Both the position numbers and the translations under genes were made by a program. From Ralstonia sp. UBA689 (GTDB taxonomy: Bacteria > Pseudomonadota > Gammaproteobacteria > Burkholderiales > Burkholderiaceae): a stretch of 58,891 nucleotides of DNA. The stretch lies in contig NZ_DBMV01000018.1 in assembly GCF_002298975.1 (NCBI RefSeq), positions 1 to 58,891 of the forward strand, in the 5' to 3' direction. Shown piece after piece: positions 34,886 through 44,237 of this stretch. Position 1 is the first letter of the stretch, and each line of letters begins with the position of its first letter. Below the pieces are notes generated by a model. That model saw only the letters and a list, made by a program, of their open reading frames with translations, was not told where the DNA came from and searched no databases.

Positions 34886-36280
34886 TCAGGCGGCTGGAGT
34901 CACCCAGATTTTCTTGCGGTTCAGCAGCAGCGGAATGGCGCCGATGGCAATGCCTCCCATACCGACGACATTGGTGACCCAGTCGAAGGTCGGGATGCTG
35001 TAGAGCGCGATAAAGAACAGGAAAAACCCACTAGCCACCGGCCAAATGACATGGCTCACGGCAAGCCACAGTCCCTGCGTCAGCACCTTGCGGTAGTACC
35101 AGCCGCAGGCGAGCCCGGTTAGCCCAAGATAGAAGCAAATCTGGAAGCCGATGGCAGTAATTGAGTCCTGCAGGATGACGTTGATGGTTGGCAGGTAGGA
35201 CGACACGAATAGGAGCGCAAGTCCGGTGATCCAGATGAAGAAGATGGCGACGTGTGGCGTTCGCCAGCGCGGATGCAGGCGCGCATAGCGATGGTGGAGT
35301 GCACCGTCACGGCTCTTGGCAAAAAGTGTGCGCGTGAACTGCAGCATCTGCGTCTCCACCGTTCCCACCGTGCTCAGCAATACCGCGATGATGGACACGT
35401 AGCCCCAAGTCGGTCCGAATAGCTTCTCCGCGATGGCGAAGATGATATTCGTGTTGTAGTGCTGGACCTCGGCATCCGACAGGCCGAGTAGCGTGATGAC
35501 GATGAATACCAGGAAAAACACCATCAAGAAGACCATCGACCAGAACGCAGCCCGCCCCGGGATGCGGTTCGAGTCGCGCGTTTCCTCGCTGAGGTTCATG
35601 GTCACGTCCCAGCCGTAGAAAAAGAAGATCGCCACCAACGCACCGTTGGCAAACAGCTTTGGCGAAAACTCGAAAGGAGAGAACCAGACCAACGAGAACG
35701 GGTGCTGCGGCGCATATGGGAACGTGAAGAAGCTCGCAACGATGATTACGAGCAGGATCACACCCTCGATGATCGTCATCAGCACCTGCACGTAGCTGGT
35801 GAGCTTAATGCCCTTGACGACGACAGCACTGACAAACGTAAGCCACGCGGCCGCAATCAACGTCACGTAGTGGACGTTATTCATCATTGGCCGATCAAAG
35901 ATGAGCAGCGTGGCGTTTGCCGCCGGAATCATGGCAGAAACCATGAACACGCAGCACAGGACCAGAAGCGCCCAGCCGGCAAAGAAGCCGAGCGCACGTC
36001 CGAATACCATACTTACCCATGAATACGAGGTGCCGGCACTGGCCAGGGCACGGTTCATGTTAATGAACGCGTACGCGATGCCAAACATGATGAGCCCACA
36101 GACTAGGATGCTCGCCGGCGAAAGCGTGCCGGCTGTTCCAATGATTGTGGAAGTCGTGATCTCGATGCTGTAGGCCGGCGCGGTGCCGGCGATGCCCATG
36201 ATCACCGATTCGACGATACCCAGCGAATTGGCGTTGAGTTCGGTGGGTTGGTCCATGGGCGTGGGACTCGCGGTCGACAC
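34886..36280 (-). CDS. APC family amino-acid permease
   Basis: The 464-residue polytopic protein has about 12 hydrophobic helices. Its N-terminal ESVIMGIAGTAPAYSIEITT matches the glycine-rich first helix of the APC superfamily, and FFFYGWDVTMNLSEET matches the helix-6 region of amino-acid/polyamine permeases. The substrate cannot be read from sequence. The start is either GTG at 36280 or ATG at 36256; neither has a strong ribosome-binding site. It is divergent from an MDR pump over a palindromic region. Confidence 0.88.
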   Translation of the reverse strand: MSTASPTPMDQPTELNANSLGIVESVIMGIAGTAPAYSIEITTSTIIGTAGTLSPASILVCGLIMFGIAYAFINMNRALASAGTSYSWVSMVFGRALGFFAGWALLVLCCVFMVSAMIPAANATLLIFDRPMMNNVHYVTLIAAAWLTFVSAVVVKGIKLTSYVQVLMTIIEGVILLVIIVASFFTFPYAPQHPFSLVWFSPFEFSPKLFANGALVAIFFFYGWDVTMNLSEETRDSNRIPGRAAFWSMVFLMVFFLVFIVITLLGLSDAEVQHYNTNIIFAIAEKLFGPTWGYVSIIAVLLSTVGTVETQMLQFTRTLFAKSRDGALHHRYARLHPRWRTPHVAIFFIWITGLALLFVSSYLPTINVILQDSITAIGFQICFYLGLTGLACGWYYRKVLTQGLWLAVSHVIWPVASGFFLFFIALYSIPTFDWVTNVVGMGGIAIGAIPLLLNRKKIWVTPAA

Positions 36281-36379
36281 TGATGGCTCGACTTTTACTC
36301 CGTGCAGAATGTGCTGGCAAGAGGGCTGGTATTTCCTCTCATCAGCGCCAGCAAAGCGCGCCGGGTTCGGCTACACTAA

Positions 36380-36408
36380 TGATTGACGTATCAATCATTG
36401 ATGTATCA
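36380..36408. promoter_or_regulatory. Palindromic operator in the permease/MDR gap, probable MarR site
   Basis: TGATTGA-CGTA-TCAATCA (36380-36397) is an inverted repeat with perfect 7-bp arms. It is followed at once by TGAT-GT-ATCA (36399-36408). A -10-like TATCAT (36404-36409) and -35-like TTGACG (36383-36388, spacing 15) overlap the repeats, so binding would block a promoter of the MDR gene. The MarR gene two genes downstream is the likely binder. Confidence 0.65.
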
Positions 36409-36441
36409 TTTGTTGTATCGGACGCTTCTTGCGCTCCCATC

Positions 36442-38034
36442 ATGGCTGTCCACACCGCGCTCCCGCACTCCCATACCCAAGTCCTGCCGTTCAAGGAATC
36501 GCTACTGGCGATGATCGGCATCTGCTTTGTCGTCGTGCTGGTGGCGTTTGACCAGACCGTGGTCGGCACCGCGTTGCCGACGGTGGTGGCCGAGCTCAAG
36601 GGCTTCGAGTTGTATGCGTGGGTAGCGACGTCGTATCTGCTGACCTCCGTGGTGACGGTACCGATTTTCGGCCGGCTGGGGGATTTCTACGGACGCAAGC
36701 CGTTCGTGATTGCGTCCATCGTAGTGTTCACGCTGGCATCGGTCATGTGCGGCTTGGCGGGCAGCATGAGCTTTCTGGTGTGGTCGCGTGCATTGCAGGG
36801 CATCGGTGGCGGCATGCTGGTCGGCACGGCTTACGCGTGCATTCCCGATCTGTTCCCCGACGCGCGTGTGCGTTTGCGCTGGCAGGTGATGCTGAGCGCG
36901 TCGTTTGGCATCGCCAATGCCATCGGCCCGACGCTGGGCGGGTGGATGACGCAGGCGTTCGGCTGGCGTTCGGTGTTCTACGTGAATATTCCGTTCGGTG
37001 TGTTGGGGTTGTGGTTTGCGTGGCGCTTCCTGCCGCATCTGCGTCAGAACGTGCACACGGGGCGCATCCGCCTGGATTGGCAGGGTGCGTTGCTGATCAC
37101 CGTTGCGCTGGGGGCGCTGCAGCTCTTTGTGGAATGGCTGCCGCGCCATGGCCTGTCGCTGCCGTTGCTGGGTTGGCTCGCGATGTCGGTGGCGGCCTTC
37201 GTGGGTTTGTGGTGGTGGGAGCAGCGTGCCGAGCAGCCGCTGTTGCCGTTCGACATGCTGCGCAATCCAGCGCTGGCCACGCTGTTCGTGCTGGCCACGC
37301 TGTCGGGCTTTTCCATGTTCGCGGTGTTGTTCTATACGCCGTTGCTGTTCCAGGGCGGCTTCGGCATGTTGCCGCAGGAGGCGGGGCTGGTCATCACGCC
37401 GCTGGTGGTGTGCATCACGCTGGGCAGCATCATCAACGGACGCATTGTCACGCGCATCCCCAAGCCCAATGCCATGCTGTACGCCGGATTTGCGCTGCTG
37501 ACGCTGGCACTGGCCGGCATGGCGGTGTCGTCCAAGACGATGCCGCATGTGGTGTTGACGGGGTTGATGTTGCTGGCGGGCCTGGGCCTCGGCTTTGTGC
37601 TGCCCAACCTGACCGTGTTTGCGCAGCAGACGGCTGGGCGTGCGCACCTGGGCATCGCCACGGCGCTGCTGCAATCTTTGCGCATGGTGGGCGGCATGGT
37701 GGGCACGGCGCTGGTCGGCACGCTGGTGAGCGAGCGGTATGCCTCCGGCGTGGGCAACGCGCTGCGTGCAGACAACGCGACGCAATGGCTGCACCGGCTT
37801 GCCGACCCCGAGATTCTTATTGATCATGACGCGCAGACGGCCTTGCTCGCGCAGATGCACGCCGCGGGCCACGATGGTGCTGCGCTGCTTGAGGCGGCGC
37901 GGCATGTGCTGGTAGGTGCGATCCACATCGGCCTGATCATGGCGACGGTGGTGGCGCTCGTGGGCCTGTGGCGCGTGCGTTGGGTGCCGCCGGTTGTGTT
38001 GCATCATGTGGAGCCCGTGCAACACACAGAATAG
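36442..38034 (+). CDS. MDR family MFS transporter, DHA2-like
   Basis: The 530-residue 14-helix protein has FDQTVVGTALPTVVAEL in helix 1 (motif D1-like), FGRLGDFYGRKPF (motif A) and ALQGIGGGMLVGTAYACIPD (motif B/C region). It is typical of proton-driven multidrug exporters. The ATG at 36442 gives the normal cytoplasmic N-terminus; the frame from 36283 overlaps the operator. A MarR gene follows 59 bp downstream on the same strand, a common pump-regulator pairing. Confidence 0.88.
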   Translation: MAVHTALPHSHTQVLPFKESLLAMIGICFVVVLVAFDQTVVGTALPTVVAELKGFELYAWVATSYLLTSVVTVPIFGRLGDFYGRKPFVIASIVVFTLASVMCGLAGSMSFLVWSRALQGIGGGMLVGTAYACIPDLFPDARVRLRWQVMLSASFGIANAIGPTLGGWMTQAFGWRSVFYVNIPFGVLGLWFAWRFLPHLRQNVHTGRIRLDWQGALLITVALGALQLFVEWLPRHGLSLPLLGWLAMSVAAFVGLWWWEQRAEQPLLPFDMLRNPALATLFVLATLSGFSMFAVLFYTPLLFQGGFGMLPQEAGLVITPLVVCITLGSIINGRIVTRIPKPNAMLYAGFALLTLALAGMAVSSKTMPHVVLTGLMLLAGLGLGFVLPNLTVFAQQTAGRAHLGIATALLQSLRMVGGMVGTALVGTLVSERYASGVGNALRADNATQWLHRLADPEILIDHDAQTALLAQMHAAGHDGAALLEAARHVLVGAIHIGLIMATVVALVGLWRVRWVPPVVLHHVEPVQHTE

Positions 38035-38093
38035 GGCGCTTGCACCTCGCACCGGTTACGATGCGCGCATTCCCGCAATTTCACGCCTGATCG

Positions 38094-38579
38094 ATGACCT
38101 CTGAACGCGAACGCTTTGCCGTCATGCACCAGTTCGGCCGCACCTACCGTGCGTTCATGGCCGCCTTCGAGGCGTATGTTGGCCAGCCGATGCCGCGCTG
38201 GCGCATCTTGCTGGCGCTGCACGACCACACGGGCGGCGGCATGGCCCAGAAACAACTGGCCGAACGTCTGCAGATGGATCCCGGCGCGCTCACCCGCCAG
38301 CTCAAGGTGCTCGACCAGCTCGGCTGGATCGAACGGACGACGGACGCGCGCGACAACCGCCTGACCAACGTATCGCTGTCCGACGCCGGACTGACCGTGG
38401 TGCTCGAATGCATGCCGCGTCGCGTCGCCTTTCTCAATGCCACGCTCGACGGGCTGCCGGACGACCTCGTCCATGCACTGTCCGAGGCGCTGGCGCAAAT
38501 TGAAACACGCATCGCGCAAGTGCCGGTCGACTCCGGCGCGCCAAACGCCAAGAGCGCCGATCAGCCCGAAGACCGCTGA
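38094..38579 (+). CDS. MarR family transcriptional regulator
   Basis: The 161-residue protein has the MarR winged helix (about residues 35-100, with MAQKQLAERLQMDPGALTRQ, then LKVLDQLGWIERTTDARDNR including the wing). It follows the MDR pump and precedes corA by 17 bp. It probably represses the pump promoter through the 36380-36408 palindromes and is relieved by a pump substrate. Confidence 0.9.
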   Translation: MTSERERFAVMHQFGRTYRAFMAAFEAYVGQPMPRWRILLALHDHTGGGMAQKQLAERLQMDPGALTRQLKVLDQLGWIERTTDARDNRLTNVSLSDAGLTVVLECMPRRVAFLNATLDGLPDDLVHALSEALAQIETRIAQVPVDSGAPNAKSADQPEDR

Positions 38580-38596
38580 CGCGACAGGAGACACCC

Positions 38597-39568
38597 ATGC
38601 CCATGGTGATCAACAGCGCGCTGTACCGCAACGGCAAGCGTGAGCGCGATCTCTCGGTCGAAGCCATCAGCGACGTCCTGCACACCCCAGGTTCATTTGT
38701 CTGGCTCGGCCTGCACGAACCGGACAACGCCATGCTTGCGCGCGTGCAGGAAGAATTCGGCCTGCACGATCTCGCTATTGAAGACGCCCGCAACGCCCAC
38801 CAGCGCCCCAAGCTCGAGGTCTACGGCGATACGCTCTTCATCGTGCTCAACACCGCGCAGATTGAGCACGGCAACGTCGTCTTCGGCGAGACGCACCTGT
38901 TTGTCGGCCGCGACTTCCTCGTCTCTGTGCGGCATGGTCCGTCCGCCTCGTATTCGCCGGTGCGCGAGCGCTGCGAGCGCACGCCGCAGTTGCTGGCCAA
39001 GGGTGCGCCGTTCGCGCTGTATGCGGTGATGGACTTCGTGGTCGACAACTACCAGCCCGTGTTGGAGAGCCTGCAGGAAGAATTCGAATCCATCGAGGCC
39101 CGGATCTTTGGCGATTCGTTCGACCGAGCTTCCATCGAGCGGTTGTACACGCTCAAGGGCCAGCTCTTGCGTCTGCGCGGTGCCGCGCTGCCGGTGGAGG
39201 ACATCGCCGGCCAGCTTGTGCGCCTGCATGAAGACGTGGTGCCCAAGGAGCTGCGCGCGTACTTCCGTGACATTGCCGATCACGCGCATCGCCTGGTGGG
39301 CGCGCTGGACGTGATTCGCGAAATGCTGACCACGGCCATCTCCGTGAATGTTGCGCTGGTGTCGGTCACGCAGAACGACATCGTCAAGCGGCTCGCGGGC
39401 TGGGGCGCTATTCTGGCGATTCCGACCGTGGTGTTCAGCAACTACGGCATGAACTTCACCCACATGCCGGAGCTTGCGCATCCGGCCGGTTACCCGATTG
39501 TGCTGGGCTGCACGGCCACGGCCTGTGTGTGGCTGTATCGCAAGCTGCGCAAGTCGGGCTGGATCTAG
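38597..39568 (+). CDS. corA: CorA family magnesium/cobalt transporter
   Basis: The 323-residue protein has a large cytoplasmic N-terminal domain with long helices and two C-terminal membrane helices joined by YGMNF, the diagnostic Gly-Met-Asn motif at the channel mouth. Length is normal for CorA. AGGAG lies eight bases before the ATG. Its product forms a pentameric divalent-cation channel in the inner membrane. It is close behind marR and 11 bp before tag, so these may share a transcript. A CorA-like ZntB role is less likely given the GMN loop. Confidence 0.93.
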   Translation: MPMVINSALYRNGKRERDLSVEAISDVLHTPGSFVWLGLHEPDNAMLARVQEEFGLHDLAIEDARNAHQRPKLEVYGDTLFIVLNTAQIEHGNVVFGETHLFVGRDFLVSVRHGPSASYSPVRERCERTPQLLAKGAPFALYAVMDFVVDNYQPVLESLQEEFESIEARIFGDSFDRASIERLYTLKGQLLRLRGAALPVEDIAGQLVRLHEDVVPKELRAYFRDIADHAHRLVGALDVIREMLTTAISVNVALVSVTQNDIVKRLAGWGAILAIPTVVFSNYGMNFTHMPELAHPAGYPIVLGCTATACVWLYRKLRKSGWI

Positions 39569-39579
39569 GAGACGTTGAT

Positions 39580-40149
39580 ATGTCCCGCTGCTGTTGGGTG
39601 GGCGATGACCCGCTGATGATCGACTACCACGACACCGAATGGGGCACGCCCTCGCACGACGACCGCCATCTCTACGAGATGCTCGTGCTCGAAGGCGCGC
39701 AGGCAGGCTTGTCGTGGCAGACCATTCTGCGCAAGCGGGCGCGCTACCAGGAAGTGTTCGACGGGTTTGACCCGGCGAGCGTGGCGCGCTTCACGCCTGC
39801 ACGCATCGAAAAGCTGCTCGCCGACCCCGGCATCGTGCGCAACCGCGCCAAGGTGGAAGGCGCCGTCATCAATGCGCGCAAGGTGCTGGAACTGCAGGAA
39901 GAAGCGGGTTCGCTGGATGCCTTTCTATGGGCGTTTGTCGGAGGCAAGCCGGTGGTCAATCGCTGGGAGAGTTATCGCGATGCGCCCGCTGTCACCGATG
40001 CCTCCAAGGCGATGAGCAAGGCGCTGGTGGTGCGCGGCTTCAAGTTTGTCGGCCCGACCATCTGTTATGCCTTCATGCAGGCCACCGGCATGGTGGATGA
40101 TCACGAGGCTGGGTGTTTTCGTGCGGGCAAGGTGAAGAAGGCGAAGTAA
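39580..40149 (+). CDS. tag: DNA-3-methyladenine glycosylase I
   Basis: The 189-residue protein starts MSRCCWVGDDPLMIDYHDTEWG and has the Tag zinc ligands: Cys near position 4, His near 17, and His/Cys in DDHEAGC near the C-terminus. GAQAGLSWQTILRKR matches the helix-hairpin-helix glycosylase core. It excises 3-methyladenine from alkylated DNA. TAGGAG lies about eight bases before the ATG. The stop is 7 bp from that of the convergent MFS gene. Confidence 0.95.
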   Translation: MSRCCWVGDDPLMIDYHDTEWGTPSHDDRHLYEMLVLEGAQAGLSWQTILRKRARYQEVFDGFDPASVARFTPARIEKLLADPGIVRNRAKVEGAVINARKVLELQEEAGSLDAFLWAFVGGKPVVNRWESYRDAPAVTDASKAMSKALVVRGFKFVGPTICYAFMQATGMVDDHEAGCFRAGKVKKAK

Positions 40150-40156
40150 CCGGCGC

Positions 40157-41380
40157 CTACTCGTCGGCGTGCAGCGTACGGTTGCGCCCGGCAAGCGATC
40201 CCATCACCATCGACGCCAACGCAATCGCGCTGAACAGCCATCCCATCACGGCCCAGCTACCGGTCAGGTCGTGCAGCACACCCATGAGATACGGCCCGGC
40301 GGCAGCCATCACGTAACCGATGCCCTGCGTCATGGCGGACAGGCTGGCCGCCACCCGCACATCGGCCGAGCGCAGCACGATCAGCGACAGCGCCACGCTG
40401 AAGTTGCCGCCCTGGCCCAGGCCCAGCAGCACCGCCCACCACCACAGCGTCGAGAGCGGCGCGTACAGGCAGCCGAGCAGGCCTATCCAGCACATCAGCA
40501 TCATCATCAGCACGGCGGGGCGCTGGTCGCGCCCAAGCCGTGCGATGAACGGACCGCCCAGTGCGGTGATGAGCTGCACGAGAATCGACACCGCCACCAC
40601 CATGCCCGACTGCACGGCCGAAAGGCCGCGGTCTTGCAGGATCACCGGCAGCCAACCGAACACGCAATACGCCAATGACGACTGCAGCCCCATATGCAGC
40701 GTGACCTGCCAGGCGATGGGCTTGTTCCACAGTGACACGCGTTCAATGCGTGCGGCCGAGCCCTTGCCGTGCGCATGTCGCATGTGCGGCCACCAGCCGA
40801 TAAAGGCCAGCACCGCGGGCAAGGCCCAGAACGCCAGCGCCGGCTGCCACCCACCCAGCCATGCCGACAGCGGTGCGCTGGCTCCGGCGGCAATGGCGGC
40901 GCCCAGGCACAGCGCCATGGTGTAGACGCCCGTCATCAGGTCGGCCTGACGGCCGAAGTCTCGCTTGACGATGCCGGGCAGCAGGATGCCCGTCACACCA
41001 ATGCAGGCACCCGCCGCCAGCGTACCGATGAAGAGCGGGGCAACCCCGCCCGCGCTGCGCAATGCGATGCCCGCGGCCAGCGCGATCAGCAGACCGCCCA
41101 CGGCACGTTCCGCTCCGAAGCGCCTGGCCAATACTGCCGCCGCCGGCGCAAACACGCCCAGGCAGACCACCGGCAGCGTTGTCAGCAAGCCCGCTGTGGC
41201 GCCCGACAACCCCGTGCCCGCTGTCACCTGTTTGAGCACCGGCGACAGGCTCGACAGCGCCGGCCGCAGGTTCACGCCGACCAGCACGAGCCCGACCACC
41301 AGCTGCGCCAGCGCGCCGGTCGAGCGACGTTCAGCGGTATCGGTGTGTGAAGCAGTCGTAGGCGGTGGCGTGCGGGACAT
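40157..41380 (-). CDS. MFS transporter, CynX/NimT family
   Basis: The 407-residue 12-helix protein has LVLVGVNLRPALSSLSPVL at the first helix and CIGVTGILLPGIVKRDF in the middle, as in the CynX/NimT branch linked to cyanate and 2-nitroimidazole transport. The actual substrate is unknown. The ATG at 41380 is chosen; a longer frame to 41452 adds a poorly conserved leader. There is no good ribosome-binding site for either start. Confidence 0.88.
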   Translation of the reverse strand: MSRTPPPTTASHTDTAERRSTGALAQLVVGLVLVGVNLRPALSSLSPVLKQVTAGTGLSGATAGLLTTLPVVCLGVFAPAAAVLARRFGAERAVGGLLIALAAGIALRSAGGVAPLFIGTLAAGACIGVTGILLPGIVKRDFGRQADLMTGVYTMALCLGAAIAAGASAPLSAWLGGWQPALAFWALPAVLAFIGWWPHMRHAHGKGSAARIERVSLWNKPIAWQVTLHMGLQSSLAYCVFGWLPVILQDRGLSAVQSGMVVAVSILVQLITALGGPFIARLGRDQRPAVLMMMLMCWIGLLGCLYAPLSTLWWWAVLLGLGQGGNFSVALSLIVLRSADVRVAASLSAMTQGIGYVMAAAGPYLMGVLHDLTGSWAVMGWLFSAIALASMVMGSLAGRNRTLHADE

Positions 41381-41487
41381 GGTGGGGCGGGCATTAGGAC
41401 AAGCAGTCGATTGTAAGTGCGTGCGCCAGATCGGTGCATTCACCTCCCGCAAATCACAAATGATGCCGACGTTGGTATTGCAGGCGC

Positions 41488-42369
41488 TTACTGCGGGCGC
41501 TCAAGCCGAGCGGCGAGGTCGGCAAGTACATCGGCGGAGGGGGCACCGCGTTCGGCCGCCAGCTCCAGCGCGCGCCGGGTGAGTGCGGTGTACAGCGCGG
41601 CATGATCGGCGCCGAGCGTTTCGAGGGCATGCAGGTGTCGCTCGATGACGCCGCCGTCGCCGCGCGACACCGGCCCCGCCAGCGCGCCGGCCAGGCCGCG
41701 TGCACGGGCAGCGGCCAACGTGCCGTCCACCAGCGGCCACATGGCTGCAACGGCGGCCTCGCGGTCGATGCCAGCGGCCTGCCACAGCGCGGCAGCCTCA
41801 TGCAGCGCGCACAGCAGAAAGCTGGCGGCGTAGTTGGCACCCGCGTGATACAGCGCCCGCTGTCCGGCCTGCACCTTCAGCGGCGTGCAACCAAGCCGCA
41901 GGGCGAAGTTCGATAGCGCGGCGTCGTGCGGCGTGTCGGCCTCGATGGCGATGGATGCGCCGCCCAGGCGCTCGGCATCGTCCGGCAGGCCGGCAAAGAG
42001 GAACAGCGGGTGGAAGCTGGCCGTGTCTGCGCCGGCCTGGCGCGCGGCATCCAGCAGGTCACGCTCGCCGGCGCCGCTGCAGTGGAGCACGAGCTGCCCA
42101 GGGCGCCAGCGCACGCCGGCCACCACGCTGGCAATGGCGTCGTCCGGCACGGTCACGAACACCCAGTCCGCCGCGTCTGCCACGCCTTGCGCGTCGCGCA
42201 CCTTCGCACCAATCCCTTGCGCCAGCCATTGCGCATGCGCTGGCGTACGGCTGGCCACCGCTGCGTTGCGTACGCCGGCATCGTGCGCTCGCACCGCCAG
42301 CGCTCGCGCCAACCGCCCGGCTCCGATCCAGCCGATCGAGACCGGCGATTCGATCGCAAAAGAAGTCAT
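41488..42369 (-). CDS. Rossmann-like and DUF2520 domain-containing protein
   Basis: The 293-residue protein joins an N-terminal NAD(P)-binding Rossmann domain (IGWIGAGRLARALAVRA, about residues 11-27) to a C-terminal helical DUF2520 domain (about 150-285, with YHAGANYAASFLLCALHEAA). The fold resembles 6-phosphogluconate and ketopantoate/pyrroline-5-carboxylate reductases. The substrate is unknown. It is divergent from the RND efflux operon, 269 bp away. Confidence 0.88.
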   Translation of the reverse strand: MTSFAIESPVSIGWIGAGRLARALAVRAHDAGVRNAAVASRTPAHAQWLAQGIGAKVRDAQGVADAADWVFVTVPDDAIASVVAGVRWRPGQLVLHCSGAGERDLLDAARQAGADTASFHPLFLFAGLPDDAERLGGASIAIEADTPHDAALSNFALRLGCTPLKVQAGQRALYHAGANYAASFLLCALHEAAALWQAAGIDREAAVAAMWPLVDGTLAAARARGLAGALAGPVSRGDGGVIERHLHALETLGADHAALYTALTRRALELAAERGAPSADVLADLAARLERPQ

Positions 42370-42638
42370 ACCTGAAGCCCTTGGTCAGAACGGGCGGATC
42401 ATAAGCTTGGTGACTCCACTTATTCGCAATTAACCGCCAGGATTTTGCCGCAACCACAAACATGCCGACATGAGAGGGGGTTAGCTGAACCCGATTGCGG
42501 GATGATCTCCGCCGCGCACATCTCTCTGAGGATCGCCTGATCCATCTTTGCGGGTTGCCTGAGCACTGTACTGGGCCGGCTGTTTCGGGAGCGCCTGTCT
42601 GGGCATAATTTCCGCTGCGTTCCTGAAGGACACTTCCC

Positions 42639-44237
42639 ATGAAGACAGGCCAAACAGACCAGACAGGCCGACACGCCGGTAGGAGGCTGTCCGGCGGTCC
42701 TGCCCGATGTGCGCCGTTGATGCTGGCCATGCTGCTGGCCGGCTGCGCCGTCGGGCCCGATTACCGTACACCGCAACTGAGCGGCACTGAAGCGCCGCAG
42801 GGCTGGCACGCTACGTTGCCCCACCACGGCAGCCGCATGGCGCTGGCGCGGTGGTGGGAGCAGTTTCGCGACCCGATTCTCACACAGCTCGTGGAGCAGG
42901 CCGACGCCTCTAGCCCGACCATCGCCCAGGCCGTCGGCCGCGTGCGCGAGGCGCGCGCCACGGTTGCCAGCAGTCAGGCAGCGCTGTTCCCGAAGCTCAC
43001 TGGTGCCGGCTCGGCTACGCGCCAGGGCGGATTCGGCAGCAGCCAGCTTGGCAGCAGCGCGGGTTTGGGTGGTCTGTCAGCCGGCACGCTGAGCCCGACG
43101 CTGGGGCTGGGCACAATCACCACGCTGGCGGCCCAGGCCGACGCCTCGTGGGAGCTTGATCTGTTTGGTGGCAAGCGCCGCAGCCTGGAGGGCGCCGATG
43201 CCCGCCTCACGGCAAGCGAGGCCGATTGGCACGACGCGCGCGTGACGCTCGCCGCGGAGGTCGCCAACACGTATCTGCAGCAGCGCCAGTGCGAGGCGCT
43301 CGTCGATATTGATGCCACAACACTAGCTTCGCGGCAGGAGACGCTGCAACTGACCGAGCGCAAGTTCAGCGTGGGCTTTGTCGCCCCGGCCGACTATGCG
43401 CAAGCGCAGGCCAGCGTGGCCGATGCCGTCAACGCGCTGGAGGGCCAGCGGGCGCAGTGCGCGCAGGGCATCGACAAGCTCGTCATGCTCACCGGCCTGG
43501 GTCACGATGCGCTCGGCAGCCTGTTGACCAGGGCGAATGGGCAGATTCCAGCACCGCCCGATGCCGGCGTGCCTGATGTGCCGGCACGGGTGTTGTCGCA
43601 GCGGCCCGATGTCTCGTCGGCTGAGCGCGCGGTGGCGGGGGCGAGCGCCGACATCGGCGTGGCCGTGGCGAGCCGCCTGCCATCGCTCACGCTGGCGGGC
43701 TCCATCGGCATCAATTCGTTCCGTCTCAGCGGGCAATCGTTGACGAGCAAATCATGGTCGTTCGGGCCGTCGGTGTCGTTGCCGATCTTCGATGGCGGTG
43801 CGGGAGCCGCGCGCGTGGAGACGGCACGCGCACGCTACGACCAGGCACTGGCGAGCTACCGCGCCAAGGTGCGCCAGGCCGTACAGGAAGTCGAAGACGC
43901 GCTGGTGCGCCTGGATGCCGCCGACCGCCGGCTCGACGCCGCCACCACGGCGGACGCGCAATATGCGAAGGTGCTGGAAGCGGCCAGTGCGCGCTACCGC
44001 CTGGGTGCCGGCAGCCTGCTGCAGCTCGAAGACGTGCGCCGCACGACACTGCAGGCGTCGCAGTCGCTGGCAGCCGTCAGGCTCGAGCGGGCGCAGGCGT
44101 GGGTGGCGCTCTACAAGGCCGCGGGCGGGGGCTGGCACGTTGAGGGTGCCGATGCCGCCACCGAACCTCACCAGAATTCTTCCAATGCCCCCGCGCCGGC
44201 CGCTCAAGGTCTGGCGCATACCGGAAACGCTTCATGA
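42639..44237 (+). CDS. RND efflux outer membrane channel lipoprotein (NodT/OprM family)
   Basis: The 532-residue protein has a lipobox LLAGC (Cys about residue 36) followed by AVGPDYRTPQLSG, and long coiled helices typical of TolC-type channels (for example LVEQADASSPTIAQAVGRVR and a repeat of it after about residue 360). It spans the outer membrane and periplasm to let the pump release drugs outside. The next gene overlaps it by four bases (ATGA), so the three genes form one operon. A CATAAT -10-like box lies about 40 bp before the start. Confidence 0.93.
   Translation: MKTGQTDQTGRHAGRRLSGGPARCAPLMLAMLLAGCAVGPDYRTPQLSGTEAPQGWHATLPHHGSRMALARWWEQFRDPILTQLVEQADASSPTIAQAVGRVREARATVASSQAALFPKLTGAGSATRQGGFGSSQLGSSAGLGGLSAGTLSPTLGLGTITTLAAQADASWELDLFGGKRRSLEGADARLTASEADWHDARVTLAAEVANTYLQQRQCEALVDIDATTLASRQETLQLTERKFSVGFVAPADYAQAQASVADAVNALEGQRAQCAQGIDKLVMLTGLGHDALGSLLTRANGQIPAPPDAGVPDVPARVLSQRPDVSSAERAVAGASADIGVAVASRLPSLTLAGSIGINSFRLSGQSLTSKSWSFGPSVSLPIFDGGAGAARVETARARYDQALASYRAKVRQAVQEVEDALVRLDAADRRLDAATTADAQYAKVLEAASARYRLGAGSLLQLEDVRRTTLQASQSLAAVRLERAQAWVALYKAAGGGWHVEGADAATEPHQNSSNAPAPAAQGLAHTGNAS

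Noticed and set aside
36502..38052. 516-codon antisense frame over the MDR pump
   Set aside because: The product is His/Arg/Gln-rich with no domain, a compositional shadow of a hydrophobic protein's codons.
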